From Helianthus annuus (lineage: Eukaryota > Streptophyta > Magnoliopsida > Asterales > Asteraceae), in NCBI RefSeq assembly GCF_002127325.2, contig NC_035435.2:10065543-10129542 (forward strand): a DNA stretch of 64,000 nucleotides, given 5' to 3'. A program made the position numbers and the translations under genes. This document shows, piece by piece, positions 1 through 10,098 of this stretch. The stretch's first letter is position 1. Each line of letters starts with the position of its first letter. Under the pieces are notes generated by a model. It made no database searches. It saw only the letters and a list, made by a program, of their open reading frames with translations, and was not told the origin of the DNA.

Positions 1-133
1 GGAGAAGATTGTTCGAATTCCCCGTTCTGGCAAAGAAGTTCTCGAAGTTCAAGGCGACAAGAGTGGTGCCGTGGTTGGCATCATCTCCATTTTGAAGGCT
101 CAGAAATGTTTGTGAAAGGGTCACACTGCCATC
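1..133 (+). pseudogene. Gypsy 1 protease C-terminal remnant
   Basis: From base 2 this reads as the end of a retropepsin domain and the PR-RT linker. It matches the equivalent stretch of the minus-strand gypsy 4 (around 55500-55680): a motif like EKIVRIP, then a VVGIIS segment. A stop codon at about 113-115 interrupts the frame before RT. The protease active site lies left of the window. Confidence 0.7.
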
Positions 134-1021
134 TTGGCACTTGTTACTGATGCATCGACGAAAGAGAAGAGATTAGAGGATATCCCAGTTGTACGCGATT
201 TTCCTCAAGTGTTTCCTGAAGATTTACCTGGGCTACCGCCTCATCGCCAGGTCGAATTCCAGATTGAACTAGCTCCTGGAGCAGCACCAATAGCTCGCGC
301 ACCGTATCGTTTAGCTCCAACTGAACTGGAAGAACTGTCTAAGCAACTACAAGAGCTCTTGGATAAGGGCTTTATTCGCCCTAGCTCTTCGCCTTGGGGA
401 GCTCCAGTAATATTTGTGAAGAAGAAAGACGGTACCTTTAGGATGTGCATAGATTATCGTGAGCTCAACAAGGTGACAGTGAAGAACCGCTATCCTCTTC
501 CTCGTATTGATGATTTATTCGATCAACTGCAAGGATCGAGCTACTACTCAAAGATTGATCTGAGGTCAGGTTACCATCAGCTGAGAGTCCGAGATGAGGA
601 CGTCTCCAAAACAGCATTTAGAACTCGCTACGACCACTATGAGTTTCTAGTCATGCCATTCGGATTAACGAATGCACCTGCAGTCTTCATGGATCTTATG
701 AACAGAGTGTGCAAGCCTTACCTAGACAAGTTTGTGATCATCTTCATCGACGACATCCTGATCTACTCTAAGAGTCAGGAGGAGCACGAGCAGCATTTAC
801 GACTTATTTTGAAGCTTCTTCGAACAGAGCAGTTATACGCCAAATTTTTGAAATGCGACTTCTGGCTTCGTGAAGTCCACTTTCTAGGCCATGTGGTAAA
901 CAAGGATGGGATTCATGTTGATCCATCCAAGGTAGATTCGATTAGAAACTGGCCTGCGCCTCGCACTACAGGAGGTTTATCAAGGATTTTTCCACGATTG
1001 CACAGCCGCTTACACTACTGA
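134..1021 (+). pseudogene. Gypsy 1 reverse transcriptase (broken)
   Basis: An RT domain of 295 residues. The PR-RT linker is at about residues 18-60, the fingers motif with [10 protein letters not shown] at about 104-113, [10 protein letters not shown] at about 140-149, and the catalytic palm motif FIDDIL at about 204-209. Both metal-binding aspartates are present. Near base 966 the frame is lost: a deletion of roughly 50 bases with a frameshift removes the start of the connection region. The next residues, which should encode the conserved RRFI-KDFS segment, fall in another frame. The stop at 1019-1021 is therefore artificial. Confidence 0.88.
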
Positions 1022-1692
1022 CACAGAAGGGTGTCACCTACCGTTGGGGTAGTACTTAAGAGACAGCTTTTCAGCACCTAAAAGATAGGCTCTGCAGTGC
1101 ACCTATTCTTTCATTGCCAGAGGGCACAGACGATTTTGTGGTTTATTGCGACGCATCCATCCAGGGTCTTGGATGTGTGTTAATGCAGCGCGACAAGGTC
1201 ATTGCTTATGCATCGCGCCAAGTCAAGGTTCATGAACGGAATTACACTACACACGATTTAGAGCTGGGAGCTATTGTTTTCGCACTCAAGATATGGCGAC
1301 ACTACCAGTACGGTACCAAGAGCACCATCTACACTGATCACAGGAGTCTCGAGCATATCTTCAAGCAGAAGGAATTGAACATGCGTCAACGTCGATGGGT
1401 TGAACTACTGAATGACTACGAATGCGCCATCAAGTACCATCCAGGCAAAGCCAACGTTGTGGTTGACGCTCTCAGTCGAAAGGATACAACACCTAGACGC
1501 GTACGAGCACTACAACTTACTATTCAGTCTAGCCTTCCTGCACAGATACGAGATGCTCAGGTAGAAGCATTGAAACCAGAAAACGTCAGGGCTGAAGCCC
1601 TACGCGGCTCAAGACAACGATTAGAACAAAAGGAAGATGACGCCTACTATCTAACAGGACGCATTTGGGTCCCACTATATGGCGGTTTATGA
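1022..1692 (+). pseudogene. Gypsy 1 RNase H (broken)
   Basis: An RNase H domain readable from 1114, with the first catalytic segment YCDAS near residues 11-15, a TDHRSLEH segment near 74-81, and the ADALSRK-type end motif (here VDALSRK) near 116-122. Upstream bases 1022-1113 encode the RT connection region in the same frame but contain a TAA at 1057-1059. The domain ends at TGA 1690-1692, where the sister element at 54721 has a cysteine codon in the same context. The frame continues unchanged into the integrase. Confidence 0.85.
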
Positions 1693-2199
1693 GAACTTGT
1701 AATGGACGAAGCCCATAAGTCTCGCTACTCGGTACATCCAGGTTCGGATAAAATGTACCACGATTTCAGAACTACGTATTGGTGGCCTAGCATGAAGGCC
1801 CACATAGCAACCTACGTCAGCAAATGTTTGACTTGTGTGAGAGTCAAATCGGAATACAAGAAACCATCAGGCCTACTTCAGCAACCAAAGATACCACAAT
1901 GGAAATGGGAAGAAATTTCCATGGATTTTGTTACTGGCCTGCCTAGATCTCAACGTGGGAATGATACTATTTGGGTGATCGTGGATCGACTCACAAAGTC
2001 TGCACACTTCTTGGCTATCAAGGAAACGGATAAGTTCTCCACTCTAGCAGACGTATATCTCAAGGAAGTTGTCTCAAGGCACGGAGTGCCAACCTCCATT
2101 ATTTCGGATCGTGATGCACGATTCACCTCAGAACTATGGCAAGCAATGCACAAAGCTTTCGGCCCACGATTAGACATGAGCACAACATATCACCCTTAG
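1693..2199 (+). pseudogene. Gypsy 1 integrase core (broken)
   Basis: Integrase in the same frame as the RNase H. The HHCC zinc domain includes HPGSDKMY and a CLTC motif. The catalytic core shows MDFVTGLP and ISDRDARF, giving the first two acidic residues of the D,D-35-E triad. TAG at 2197-2199 replaces a glutamine codon just before the TDGQSER segment that holds the catalytic glutamate, as judged from the gypsy 4 copy. A CAG to TAG change is a C-to-T transition, common in methylated transposons. Confidence 0.85.
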
Positions 2200-2985
2200 A
2201 CGGATGGGCAGTCTGAGCGCATTATCCAGACTCTAGAAGACATGCTTCGGGCATGTGTTATCGATTTCGGCAACAGCTGGGAAAAGTATCTCCCGTTATG
2301 GAGTTTTCGTACAATAACAGTTACCACACCAGCATTCAAGCCGCTCCATTCGAGGCATTATACGGGAGTAAATGCCGATCACCTCTTTGTTGGGCGGAGG
2401 TGGGTGATAGTCAGATCACAGGTCCAAAAATGGTAGTAGACGCAACGGAAAAGATTGCACAGATACGACAACGCATGGCGGCGGCTCGTGACCGTCAGAA
2501 AAGCTACGCTGATAAGCGCAAGAAACCACTCGAGTTCCAAGTTGGGGATCGAGTGCTTCTCAAAGTCTTACCCTGGAAGGGTGTGGTTCGTTTTGGCAAA
2601 AGGGGCAAACTCAATTCACGGTACGTCGGACCATTCGAAATTATAGAAAGAATAGGCAAAGTGGCCTACAGACTGAACCTACTAGCAGAACTCGACGCAG
2701 TTCACAACGTTTTCCACGTGTCGAATCTGAAGAAGTGTCTGTCAGATGAGACCCTCATAGTTCCTTTGAAGGAGCTCACTATCGACGAGCAGTTGCGATT
2801 CGTCGAGCAACCAGTTGAAATCACGGACCGGGATGTTAAGGTCCTCAAGCACACTAGAATACCTCTTGTTCGAGTTCGTTGGAACTCCCGTCGTGGCCCA
2901 GAGTTCACCTGGGAATGAGAAGATCAGATGAAACTCAAGTATCCCCAGTTGTTCGTAAACAATGCAACTACTACTGAGGCTGAAG
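2200..2985 (+). pseudogene. Gypsy 1 integrase C-terminus and chromodomain-like tail
   Basis: Continuation of integrase: the glutamate-containing segment (2200-2297) is in the old frame, then a frameshift near 2299 moves coding to the frame that runs to 2918. This stretch holds the GPY/F-type region (RYVGPFEI, near 2622-2645), the FHVSNLKK segment and the chromodomain-like end with [18 protein letters not shown] at 2916-2918 falls where gypsy 4 has arginine followed by EDQMKLKYP. The CGA to TGA change is again C to T. Confidence 0.82.
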
Positions 2986-3031
2986 CTACTACAGAATTTC
3001 GAGACGAAATTCTAAATCAACGGGGGGATGA

Positions 3032-4074
3032 TGTGACACCCCAGGAAAACCAGTAAACGATACACTCAACTAGCTTCCTCGGTAACCGCATGCTAAATTT
3101 CGGGACGGAATTTCTTTCAAGTTGGGGATAATGTGACAACTCGAGTTTCCAAGATTTCCTATTCGCATTTATTGCACGTTGACTGTTTAGTTGCTTGATT
3201 GATGTTCCTTGTAACTGTACATTGGATCATAATTCAGATGATTGTTTGATGTGTTATGTGTTTTATATAAAGTGTTTTGGTTGTGAACTTGTAAACTATT
3301 AAGACTGGAACAACTCGACGAAACACAAGTGTGTTTCGCCATAATCCATACGACGGAACAAAAGTGATTCGCCATGAATCATTCCGACGAAACAAAGTTG
3401 TTTCGTCACACACACACCTCCGACGAAACATACGTGTTTCGCCGGCCCAGTATTTCGCCGAAGCCCATTACGGGCCCAGTGTGTCAATTCGTATATTAAA
3501 ACGTGAACCGACTCCTGTTTCACATCTTTGGCAAATCAAAACCCTAGAACTCTCCCCACTGTGTGACGGTAGCTGTGTGCGATTCTCTCACCCTCTTTAG
3601 CGATCAAACCTTCGTACCATCCATCTCGGTTAGTTGCGTGCTTGTTAAATCGGTTTCTTGATTCTTTGATTTCTTTATACATGTTGTGTATGCTTGATTT
3701 CTGAACGAAATGTGAGTTTATGTGTATGATAATCTTGATTTGATATGAATGACTAATCGGTTACATAACTTTATGCGAAACATGATGTTGACTCAGGGAT
3801 CCTAATAAACAGGTCCGGATTTAATGATGTTCATGTCGGTTTGATGTTTGTTAATCATGTTGATTGAATACTGATCGAATACGTGTTACTGTCATGAATC
3901 TACCTACGTATTGATAACTTGCGAATCATGTGTTGATTAGATGATGATTATACGCTAAGTGATTTCTGTATAATTGCCGCTTGATGTTGATGACGACTGT
4001 TAGCAATGATTTGGGTTTCTGTGATTAACTGATTAATCGACGTAACTGACTTATTGACGAAACGATACCCTCGG
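3032..4074 (+). repeat. Gypsy 1 3' LTR, interrupted
   Basis: The LTR begins TGTGACACCCC at 3032 after a polypurine tract (GGGGGGATGA). A second PPT-like tract followed by TGTGACAACTCG occurs exactly 100 bases later, at 3132. In the related gypsy 4 the target duplication flanks the outer end, so 3032 is the preferred boundary. The LTR contains four hairpin modules (3316-3443) and a weak TATA-like stretch near 3495. It is cut at 4075 by the copia insertion, so its end is not in the visible contiguous sequence. Confidence 0.75.
3316..3443 (+). repeat. Four palindromic modules in gypsy 1 LTR
   Basis: Four modules start at 3316, 3351, 3385 and 3421, a period of 34-36 bases. Each begins CGACGAAACA or a close variant and ends with the near-complement TGTTTCGCC/GTC, so each can fold as a short hairpin. 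They lie upstream of the likely transcription start. Confidence 0.8.
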
Positions 4075-4510
4075 TGTTGGTGCACTTCATCTGTTGATTT
4101 CGTCTTGGATCAAGTCTTAGTCTTAGAGTGTTAAATTAGGGCTCATTGTACAAGAAAATAGGCGAGTGTATGTTGGTAGTGAGATAGTTTCGCTTATTTG
4201 GACATTTGTAAAGGTTCCGCTTCAATGTCACATGAAGGTTCCGCTTGAATGTCATGTACATTGAAGCGAAACCCCAACTCTATAAATAGGGTCATTTAAG
4301 CGAAACTAAATAGCAGTTAGTGTGTGGTCTTGTTTGGTACGGCGAAGCCCTGCCAGTTTGTCTCCGGAGCTTGTATATTGTTAGCAAATCAATAAAAGAG
4401 ACGTTAAAGTGTGAAATCAAGCTAAACAAAGACTGAATCAATGAATTCCGCCTCTGATTCAGTCTGAGTGCTCTTCTGATTGACTCGTCAGGTCGTCTCA
4501 CGATCCTACA
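4075..4510 (+). repeat. Copia 5' LTR
   Basis: Terminal TGTTGG at 4075 and CCTACA at 4510. The five bases before it (CTCGG) are the expected target duplication, whose partner would be outside the window. The LTR holds three GTTCCGCTT/TTTCGCTT motifs and two inverted GAAGCGAAAC motifs, all close to the TATA box. Confidence 0.85.
4281..4288 (+). promoter_or_regulatory. TATA box of copia LTR
   Basis: TATAAATA followed by GGG in the LTR, about 230 bases before its end. It is flanked by inverted GCGAAAC motifs. Confidence 0.7.
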
Positions 4511-4512
4511 AG

Positions 4513-4524
4513 TGGTATCAGAGC
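4513..4524 (+). promoter_or_regulatory. Primer-binding site, initiator Met-tRNA type
   Basis: TGGTATCAGAGC two bases after the LTR end, complementary to the 3' end of plant initiator methionine tRNA. Confidence 0.9.
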
Positions 4525-4725
4525 TCAGGAGGAACAGTTCTTACCGTTTAGTTCATTTTTCGCTCAAAATTCTGATTTCTACACCTTCTTTCATCAGTTC
4601 AGGGAGTTTTTACGGTCAAAATTGGATCAAAACTTCACAGACTGTGTGTTATTGGATATAGACAAACCCTAGAAAGTTTTGGATCAAATTATGGACTAAA
4701 AATGGGTCAAATTACTTTCGGAATA

Positions 4726-5108
4726 GGTTCCGCTTATTCTGACAGCAGGTAGTTTCGCTTCTTTGACCATCTAGTTCCGCTTCTGTGACATAAAAATCAG
4801 GTAGTTCCGCTTCAAAATGCATAGTTTCGCTTCAAGGTTCCGCTTCAAGGGACACATTTGTTGGTGTTCCGCTTGATAGGTCCGCTTGAACAGACAGGTT
4901 CCGCTTCAAAGGACAGTTGTGATAGTTTCGCTTCAAAGTTCATCAAGTAGTTCCGCTTTTGTGAACATATCAGTTCCGCTTGTTTGAGTATAAGTGGTTT
5001 CTCTTGTGAAGTTTCGCTTATTGGTGCAAACATTGGTTCCGCTTGTTTCGCTTCAGTGAACATTCTTACTAGATCCGCTTCAAGTGCACATCTTGGAGTT
5101 TCGCTTAT
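4726..5108 (+). repeat. GTTCCGCTT/TTTCGCTT array in copia leader
   Basis: Between the primer-binding site and gag there are about 17 copies of G-T-T-C/T-CGCTT, spaced irregularly 10-40 bases apart and often followed by CAA. The same motif occurs in the LTR of this element. It is not part of an open frame. Confidence 0.85.
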
Positions 5109-5162
5109 AAGACACTTATTGATTTAAAAAAAAAAATTAAGGTGTTGAATTGGTAAAAAAAA

Positions 5163-6746
5163 ATGGAAATGGTTTTTGATGAACAAGAAAACAGTAAGCT
5201 TGAAAGTTTAAATAATTGGTATATGAGAACTGTGGATACCAATTATAGAAATGTGAGTACGGACATTTGGATTAAAAGTTTTGAACATTTCATGTGTCAA
5301 AAGGATGAAACGTTGAATGAGATTGAAATACGGTTTAAAACTTTAATGGAGAATTTGAGGAACAAGGGTATTAGAATATCAAATGATGAACAAATATCGA
5401 AATTGACAAATGCGTTACCTGCTAAATGGGATGAATTCTTGGTTGAGTTAAAAAAGAAACTTTTTTTTCAAGAACTGTATCCAAAACAATTCTTTAACGA
5501 GGTTAATGCAGAGTTTCGTAAGGAATGTACGAAAAGAAAGGAATTTTTAAATGAAATGGAAAAGAATTTAAACAAATTGGAATTGGATGTACTCACTGAA
5601 ATTGATAGAAAAATTCGTGTGTGTCTTGTAACAAAGAGTAATCTGAAATATGATATTAAAAGGAAATGTTATATTGATGAAAGTATGAATCCTTTTGATT
5701 TCGTTAAACTCTTTTGTGCAGGAACATACAAGATGGAAACAAAGGAGATTCCAAAGAATGAACAATCTGGTAAAGAAGAATCTGGTTCCGTATCAGTATG
5801 CTTCACATGTGACAACTTAAAGATGGAAAATGACAAACTCTTGAAGAATGCGGAAAGTTTGACATCGGAAGTCAAGAAGTTAAAAAATGAAAAGCAAACT
5901 GATGAAAAGCAGATTCTTGTTTTGCTGAAAAATTGTGAAAAGTTGACATCTGAAAATGACAAACTCTTGAAGGAGGTTGAGAGTTTGTCATTAGAAAAAG
6001 AAAATTTTAAAAAATCAGAAAATGTTTTGAAAATTCAAATACACAAATTGGAAAATGAAAAAGTAAAAATTGAGAAAGATTTTCAACGTCAAATAAAAAT
6101 TTTAGAAGATGAGAGAGATTTGTTTGGAAAAGACAATCTTGAAAAACAAATTGCAATCAATTCTCATCTTGAAAAGATTATTCAACTTGAAAAGGAAGCA
6201 GAGTGTGCTTAAAAGAAAATCAAGGAATAGGAAGAAAAGTTGAAGGTGTTTGTGAATACTTCAACCATTTCTTGTCCAAAACCTATTCCTTGTCCAAAAC
6301 CTATTAATTCAGTACCAATAAGTGACGATGTCACAAACTTTGACAATGTCAAAGTTGAAGATTGTGATGAGAAATCTGATGATTTAAAAGAAGAATTTCA
6401 GAAAATTGTTCTACAATCAACTGAAAAGGGAGAATGCTCTAAGCAAAAACCTTTGAAGAAGAAAGTAGAACAGCAACAAAAAGATAAAAATTTGAAAAAT
6501 TTTCAAAAAGAAAATAAAAGTTCATCAGATCGATCATCCAATCGCAATGAAAAATTACAAAAAGTTAAAAATGAACTCTCAAAAATTGTTGGCAATAAGT
6601 GGTGGAGGTCGGACCACAGTGCTCAAAAGCCAAATCCAACTAAGAAGAGGAGAAACGACTATCACAAGGCCAAACAGTGTTATGACTTGAATGTTTGGTA
6701 CAAAGGTGATAACTGGTACGATAACAGGATGTGTTACGGATGTGGT
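5163..6746 (+). pseudogene. Copia gag-like protein, N-terminal part
   Basis: One frame runs from ATG 5163 to the Athila insertion. Residues about 15-120 look like a UBN2-type copia gag domain (IWIKSFEHF, then TLNEIEIRFKTL and LTNALPAKWDEF). Residues 200-350 are a long Lys/Glu/Leu-rich coiled coil with repeated SEVKKLKNE and SENDKLLKE units. Two in-frame stops, TAA at 6210 and TAG at 6228, separate this from the basic segment 6240-6746, which ends in the first half of a CCHC knuckle (CYGCG). Both stops would be C-to-T changes of glutamine codons. The ATG follows an A-rich stretch. The true start could be upstream, but no clear frame is seen there. Confidence 0.78.
6742..6746 (+). repeat. Target-site duplication GTGGT, left
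   Basis: GTGGT precedes the Athila 5' LTR and is repeated at 18699-18703 after the 3' LTR. Joining across it restores the CCHC-knuckle frame of the host copia gag. Confidence 0.95.
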
Positions 6747-8441
6747 TGATGTGTGTAAAATACAACATATAAATCACATCAATTAAGGCATAAAACTAAC
6801 CCTTTTTAAGTACTAATGTTGGAAAAAGAGTGTTTTTGTCTTCCTTTTGTATTTTCAGGAAGAAATGAGCTCAAAATCACAAAAGAAGCAAAAAGACAAC
6901 TAATTCTAGCATAAATACAAGAAAAGGAACAAAAGTAGACTTCCCGGACCCTCAACGGCACCTCCCAAGGCTAAGAAGAGAAAACAGAGACTGAACACGC
7001 CCCGTGTCCAGCGAACACGGGGGCGTGCCCAGGAAGCAGCAGAAAAGACAAATCAGTAGAAGCTTCCATTGCCCACCATGGGGCCGTGTCCAGCGGGCAC
7101 GGGGGCGTGGTGAAAGTACAGCAGGCGCATTAATTGTAATTGCGAAATACAATTAATGAAGAGAGAGAATGTCAGACGGGCACGGGGGCGTGTCCAGCGG
7201 ACACGGGGCCGTGCCCAGCCTTCTGTTCAGCCTATAAATAGGGGTGCTTGGCTTCATTCCATTTCATCCCTTGGCGCACCACCTCTCTCACACTTCATCC
7301 ACCACCCACCACCACCATAACACCATCATCCACCACCATCATCCATTGTCCATCATAGAGTGTGTGAGTCGTCTCGGGATCCAAGATTGATCGTAAGAGT
7401 TCTTGACAATCAAGGCCATGTTTGCCTAAGTCTCTTACATCACTTGGTGAAGACAAGTGTTTAGTTTAATACTTTTTATTTTTAATCTTTTGCACTTTTT
7501 ATTTGGTTTTGTATTAATGACTTTAATAACTAGTTACTTATGTTGAAGGTGATCTTTCCTTATCGTTTGTCCGTGGTGTCTTGGCGTTATTTTACTGTCT
7601 ATATAAAATAAAAGATTTTCACCATTCATATCTCCACGGTCTATATGGAGGTATGTTGGCTACCTGGTCGGGGGTTAAGGGAACGGTTTGGTAAGGGTCT
7701 TGCCCTTGTTCAGCGTTTAGAGGTCCTGCTTGGGACCTGGGTCAAATTTAGTAGGATCTCCTTCAATACCCATAGGTATTGGATGGCGGGGATCCAAACT
7801 CTTTGACCCCCTCATAAGTTAACTACTATTAATACTATAACCCGACTATTTAGGACTGTATCCCTACTGACTCAGACTACTTAGCCGAGGGTAACGTCAC
7901 CGCCGAAAGCGGGGCCTACCACAATTTGCATTAATAACTTAATTCATTATCTTTCAATAATCCGACCCTTTAGGATTGTATCCTTGCTGACTCAAACTAC
8001 TGGGTTGAGGGTAACGTCGCCTTCAAAAGAGGGGCCTACTACAATAACTAAGATAATCTCTTAAACAAGTGCAAAAGTGCGAAAATAATCAAAGGTTCTA
8101 CTAATACACGTGTCGGATCCAAGTGATTCATCTTGTCTATCTATTTTTATTTTATTTTATTTTTCAGCATTTAGTTAGTTTTTATTTTTCTTAGTTTAAA
8201 ACATTTTTCTCACTTTTTGATTTGATTAGACGTTGAGGATAAACCGGTATTAAAAGCTCTTGTGTCCTTGGACGACCTCGGTATCTTACCAACACTATAC
8301 TATGTCCACGATGGGTGCACTTGCCCATATGTGTGTTTAGTGTTAGTAAATATCGTGTTTTATAAATTTAAAACTTGGCTAAAAGTGTAAAAAGGGGCTT
8401 AAATATACATCTAAATTATATATCACACCTAACGCACATCT
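6747..8441 (+). repeat. Athila 5' LTR
   Basis: Begins TGATGTGTG at 6747 and ends ACGCACATC(T) at about 8441, just before the primer-binding site. It matches 16982-18698. The terminal CA of the 3' copy reads CT here, so the last base is uncertain. The U3 part carries GC-rich palindromes just upstream of a TATA box. The rest is a long R/U5 with no convincing coding sequence. Confidence 0.9.
7233..7240 (+). promoter_or_regulatory. TATA box of Athila 5' LTR
   Basis: TATAAATA about 13 bases after the last palindromic CACGGGGCCGTG motif. The same arrangement occurs in the 3' LTR at 17490-17497. Confidence 0.75.
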
Positions 8442-8447
8442 AGTTTT

Positions 8448-8465
8448 TGGCGCCGTTGCCGGGGA
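8448..8465 (+). promoter_or_regulatory. Primer-binding site, Asp-tRNA type
   Basis: TGGCGCCGTTGCCGGGGA is complementary to the 3' end of aspartate tRNA and is the usual primer site of Athila-type elements. Confidence 0.9.
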
Positions 8466-8835
8466 CACAAGGATTTTAAGAAAGCTTAAAATCGACGGCC
8501 TAATCAGTTTTTCAAAACCTTTTTAAAACGCGCACATATTTTTCTGCATTTTAGTTTAGTTTGCATTTACAGTAGCCTGAACACGGGGCCGTGCTCACTG
8601 AACACGCCCCCGTGCTGCATATTTTTAGAGTAGATACCCAGATACAGAGTCTGAACACGGGGCCGTGCTCGCTGAACACGCCCCCGTGCTCAACGTGACC
8701 AGTAACTTTAATTAAAACGCCCAGATACAGACCCTGAACACGTGGCCGTGTTCACTCAACACGGGGCCGTGTCCAGCTTCTGTTTCCGTCCTTATTTTTG
8801 TTTTCTGGTCCCGAGACTCAGTTGTGGTCTATTGA
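8466..8835 (+). other. Athila 5' leader with palindromes
   Basis: Non-coding leader. It contains three paired motifs of the form AACACGGGGCCGTG ... AACACGCCCCCGTG near 8580-8618, 8652-8692 and 8735-8777. No frame of note is seen. Confidence 0.7.
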
Positions 8836-10098
8836 GTGATTCTTATGGATCAATACTCAAGAGGTTACAACTACACCTATGATGAGGATGATTATAGGGG
8901 TAATTATTGCACTAATTGTCGTAACGCACGCTCGGTTCAATATAATACTTCATATCAACCATCCAATTCATACAACTACTATGAGGAGCCCAGGTACGAG
9001 CCATCAACTTCATACACATCCTATGAAGACCAAAGGTATGAACCTCCTCCCTCATACTCGTATTTTGATGAACCAAGGTATGAGCCTTCATACTCATACT
9101 TTGAAGACTCAAGATATGAGCCACCACCTTCATATACTTATTATGAGGAACCATGGCGTGAACAACCCACCTCATATGAGTACTATGAAGAACAAAGTTT
9201 CGACCCTTATCCATCATATACTTATAATGAAGAACAATGGTGTGAACCATCTACTTCATATGAGAATTATGAGGAGCCAAGGATTGAACAACCGGATTCA
9301 AGCTTTGAGGATCCAAATTCTTTTTCTCTCACCGAAGTGACCAATAGGATATTAGAACACATTAAAACTATCGAACGTTACATGAAAGAATCTCGCGCAA
9401 GGGAAGAGGAATCCCGCGCAAGAGAAGAATTAAAAAATGATAATAACGTAGAGATAGTTGAAAATGTAAAAATGGAAGAACAAGAAAGTGAAAAACCGAC
9501 ACATGAGTTAAACAACAAAAGAGGTGAGGTCGATAACGCTAAAATTCAAGAAGAGTCTAATTTTGAAGAAATTAATCTCTTGTCACCTACTTTCGAAAAT
9601 CATTGTTTAGTAACCCCTCATGCTAAGTTTTTAAAAGAGTTAAACACTAGTGCTAAAATCAAAGAGATAGTGAGTGTTAAGTTAACTAATGATCAAACCT
9701 CGCTAATAAAAGAAGATCCTTTTGAAATTAACATTACACCGGTTCCATGTTTCTTTCAAAATTCCTTTATTAGTAATATCACCATTGATAAAGATCTTTG
9801 TGTTAACATAATGCCTAACTACATTTTTGAAAAATTAAGTATTAGTGATTTTACTCCACTTCAAATTCTCATTTTTCTATCCAATCGAAAAGTAATGAAA
9901 TCAATCGGTGTAGTTGAAGATGTTTTGGTTCAAACAAATCAAATGGTAATCCCAACCGACTTCGTCATCCTTGATGACGCCCCGCTAGTCTTTGGAAAAC
10001 CTTTTGTGCAAACTCATAAAGCTTTGAAAAACCGGAAATTCAACAATCTACCTCTTCAATTAGGGGCATTCAAAAGGAGCATAGATCTTGAGCGTTAA
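8836..10098 (+). CDS. Athila gag-region/protease protein, repeat-rich
   Basis: 420 residues. Residues about 35-155 are a tandem array of 12-17-residue units rich in Tyr, Pro and Glu (type YYEEPRYEPSTSY). Residues 165-240 are charged, with a RAREEESRAREE repeat. Residues about 255-410 align with the Athila region before and including the aspartic protease: an AKFLKEL motif, then IDKDLCVNIMP where Athila proteases usually have a D-L-G-A-S active-site motif, followed by GVVEDVLV and VFGKPF. The glycine of the active-site loop is gone, so protease activity is doubtful. The retrotransposon gag capsid domain and a zinc knuckle are not visible. TAA at 10096-10098 is followed at once by ATG in the same frame. 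Confidence 0.82.
   Translation: MILMDQYSRGYNYTYDEDDYRGNYCTNCRNARSVQYNTSYQPSNSYNYYEEPRYEPSTSYTSYEDQRYEPPPSYSYFDEPRYEPSYSYFEDSRYEPPPSYTYYEEPWREQPTSYEYYEEQSFDPYPSYTYNEEQWCEPSTSYENYEEPRIEQPDSSFEDPNSFSLTEVTNRILEHIKTIERYMKESRAREEESRAREELKNDNNVEIVENVKMEEQESEKPTHELNNKRGEVDNAKIQEESNFEEINLLSPTFENHCLVTPHAKFLKELNTSAKIKEIVSVKLTNDQTSLIKEDPFEINITPVPCFFQNSFISNITIDKDLCVNIMPNYIFEKLSISDFTPLQILIFLSNRKVMKSIGVVEDVLVQTNQMVIPTDFVILDDAPLVFGKPFVQTHKALKNRKFNNLPLQLGAFKRSIDLER

Larger units (their letters stand above)
1..4074 (+). mobile_element. Decayed Ty3/gypsy element (gypsy 1), right part
   Basis: The 3' part of a plus-strand Ty3/gypsy element of chromovirus (Tekay/Del-like) type. Order: protease tail, reverse transcriptase, RNase H, integrase, chromodomain-like C-terminus, polypurine tract, then an LTR from 3032. 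That LTR is cut by the copia element starting at 4075. The pol reading frame is broken by several stop codons, at least one deletion and frameshifts, so this is an old dead copy. It belongs to the same broad family as the minus-strand element at 50589-60618: domain sequences and the doubled PPT/LTR start agree. The left end lies outside the window. Confidence 0.9.

Noticed and set aside
4726..5108. CRISPR-like spaced repeats
   Set aside because: The units are 8-10 bases, degenerate and irregularly spaced, in a plant retrotransposon leader. This is not a CRISPR array.
9700..9830. Functional aspartic protease in the Athila gag-pro frame
   Set aside because: Flanking motifs match, but the active-site loop lacks the D-T/S/L-G pattern, so I list it as degenerate.
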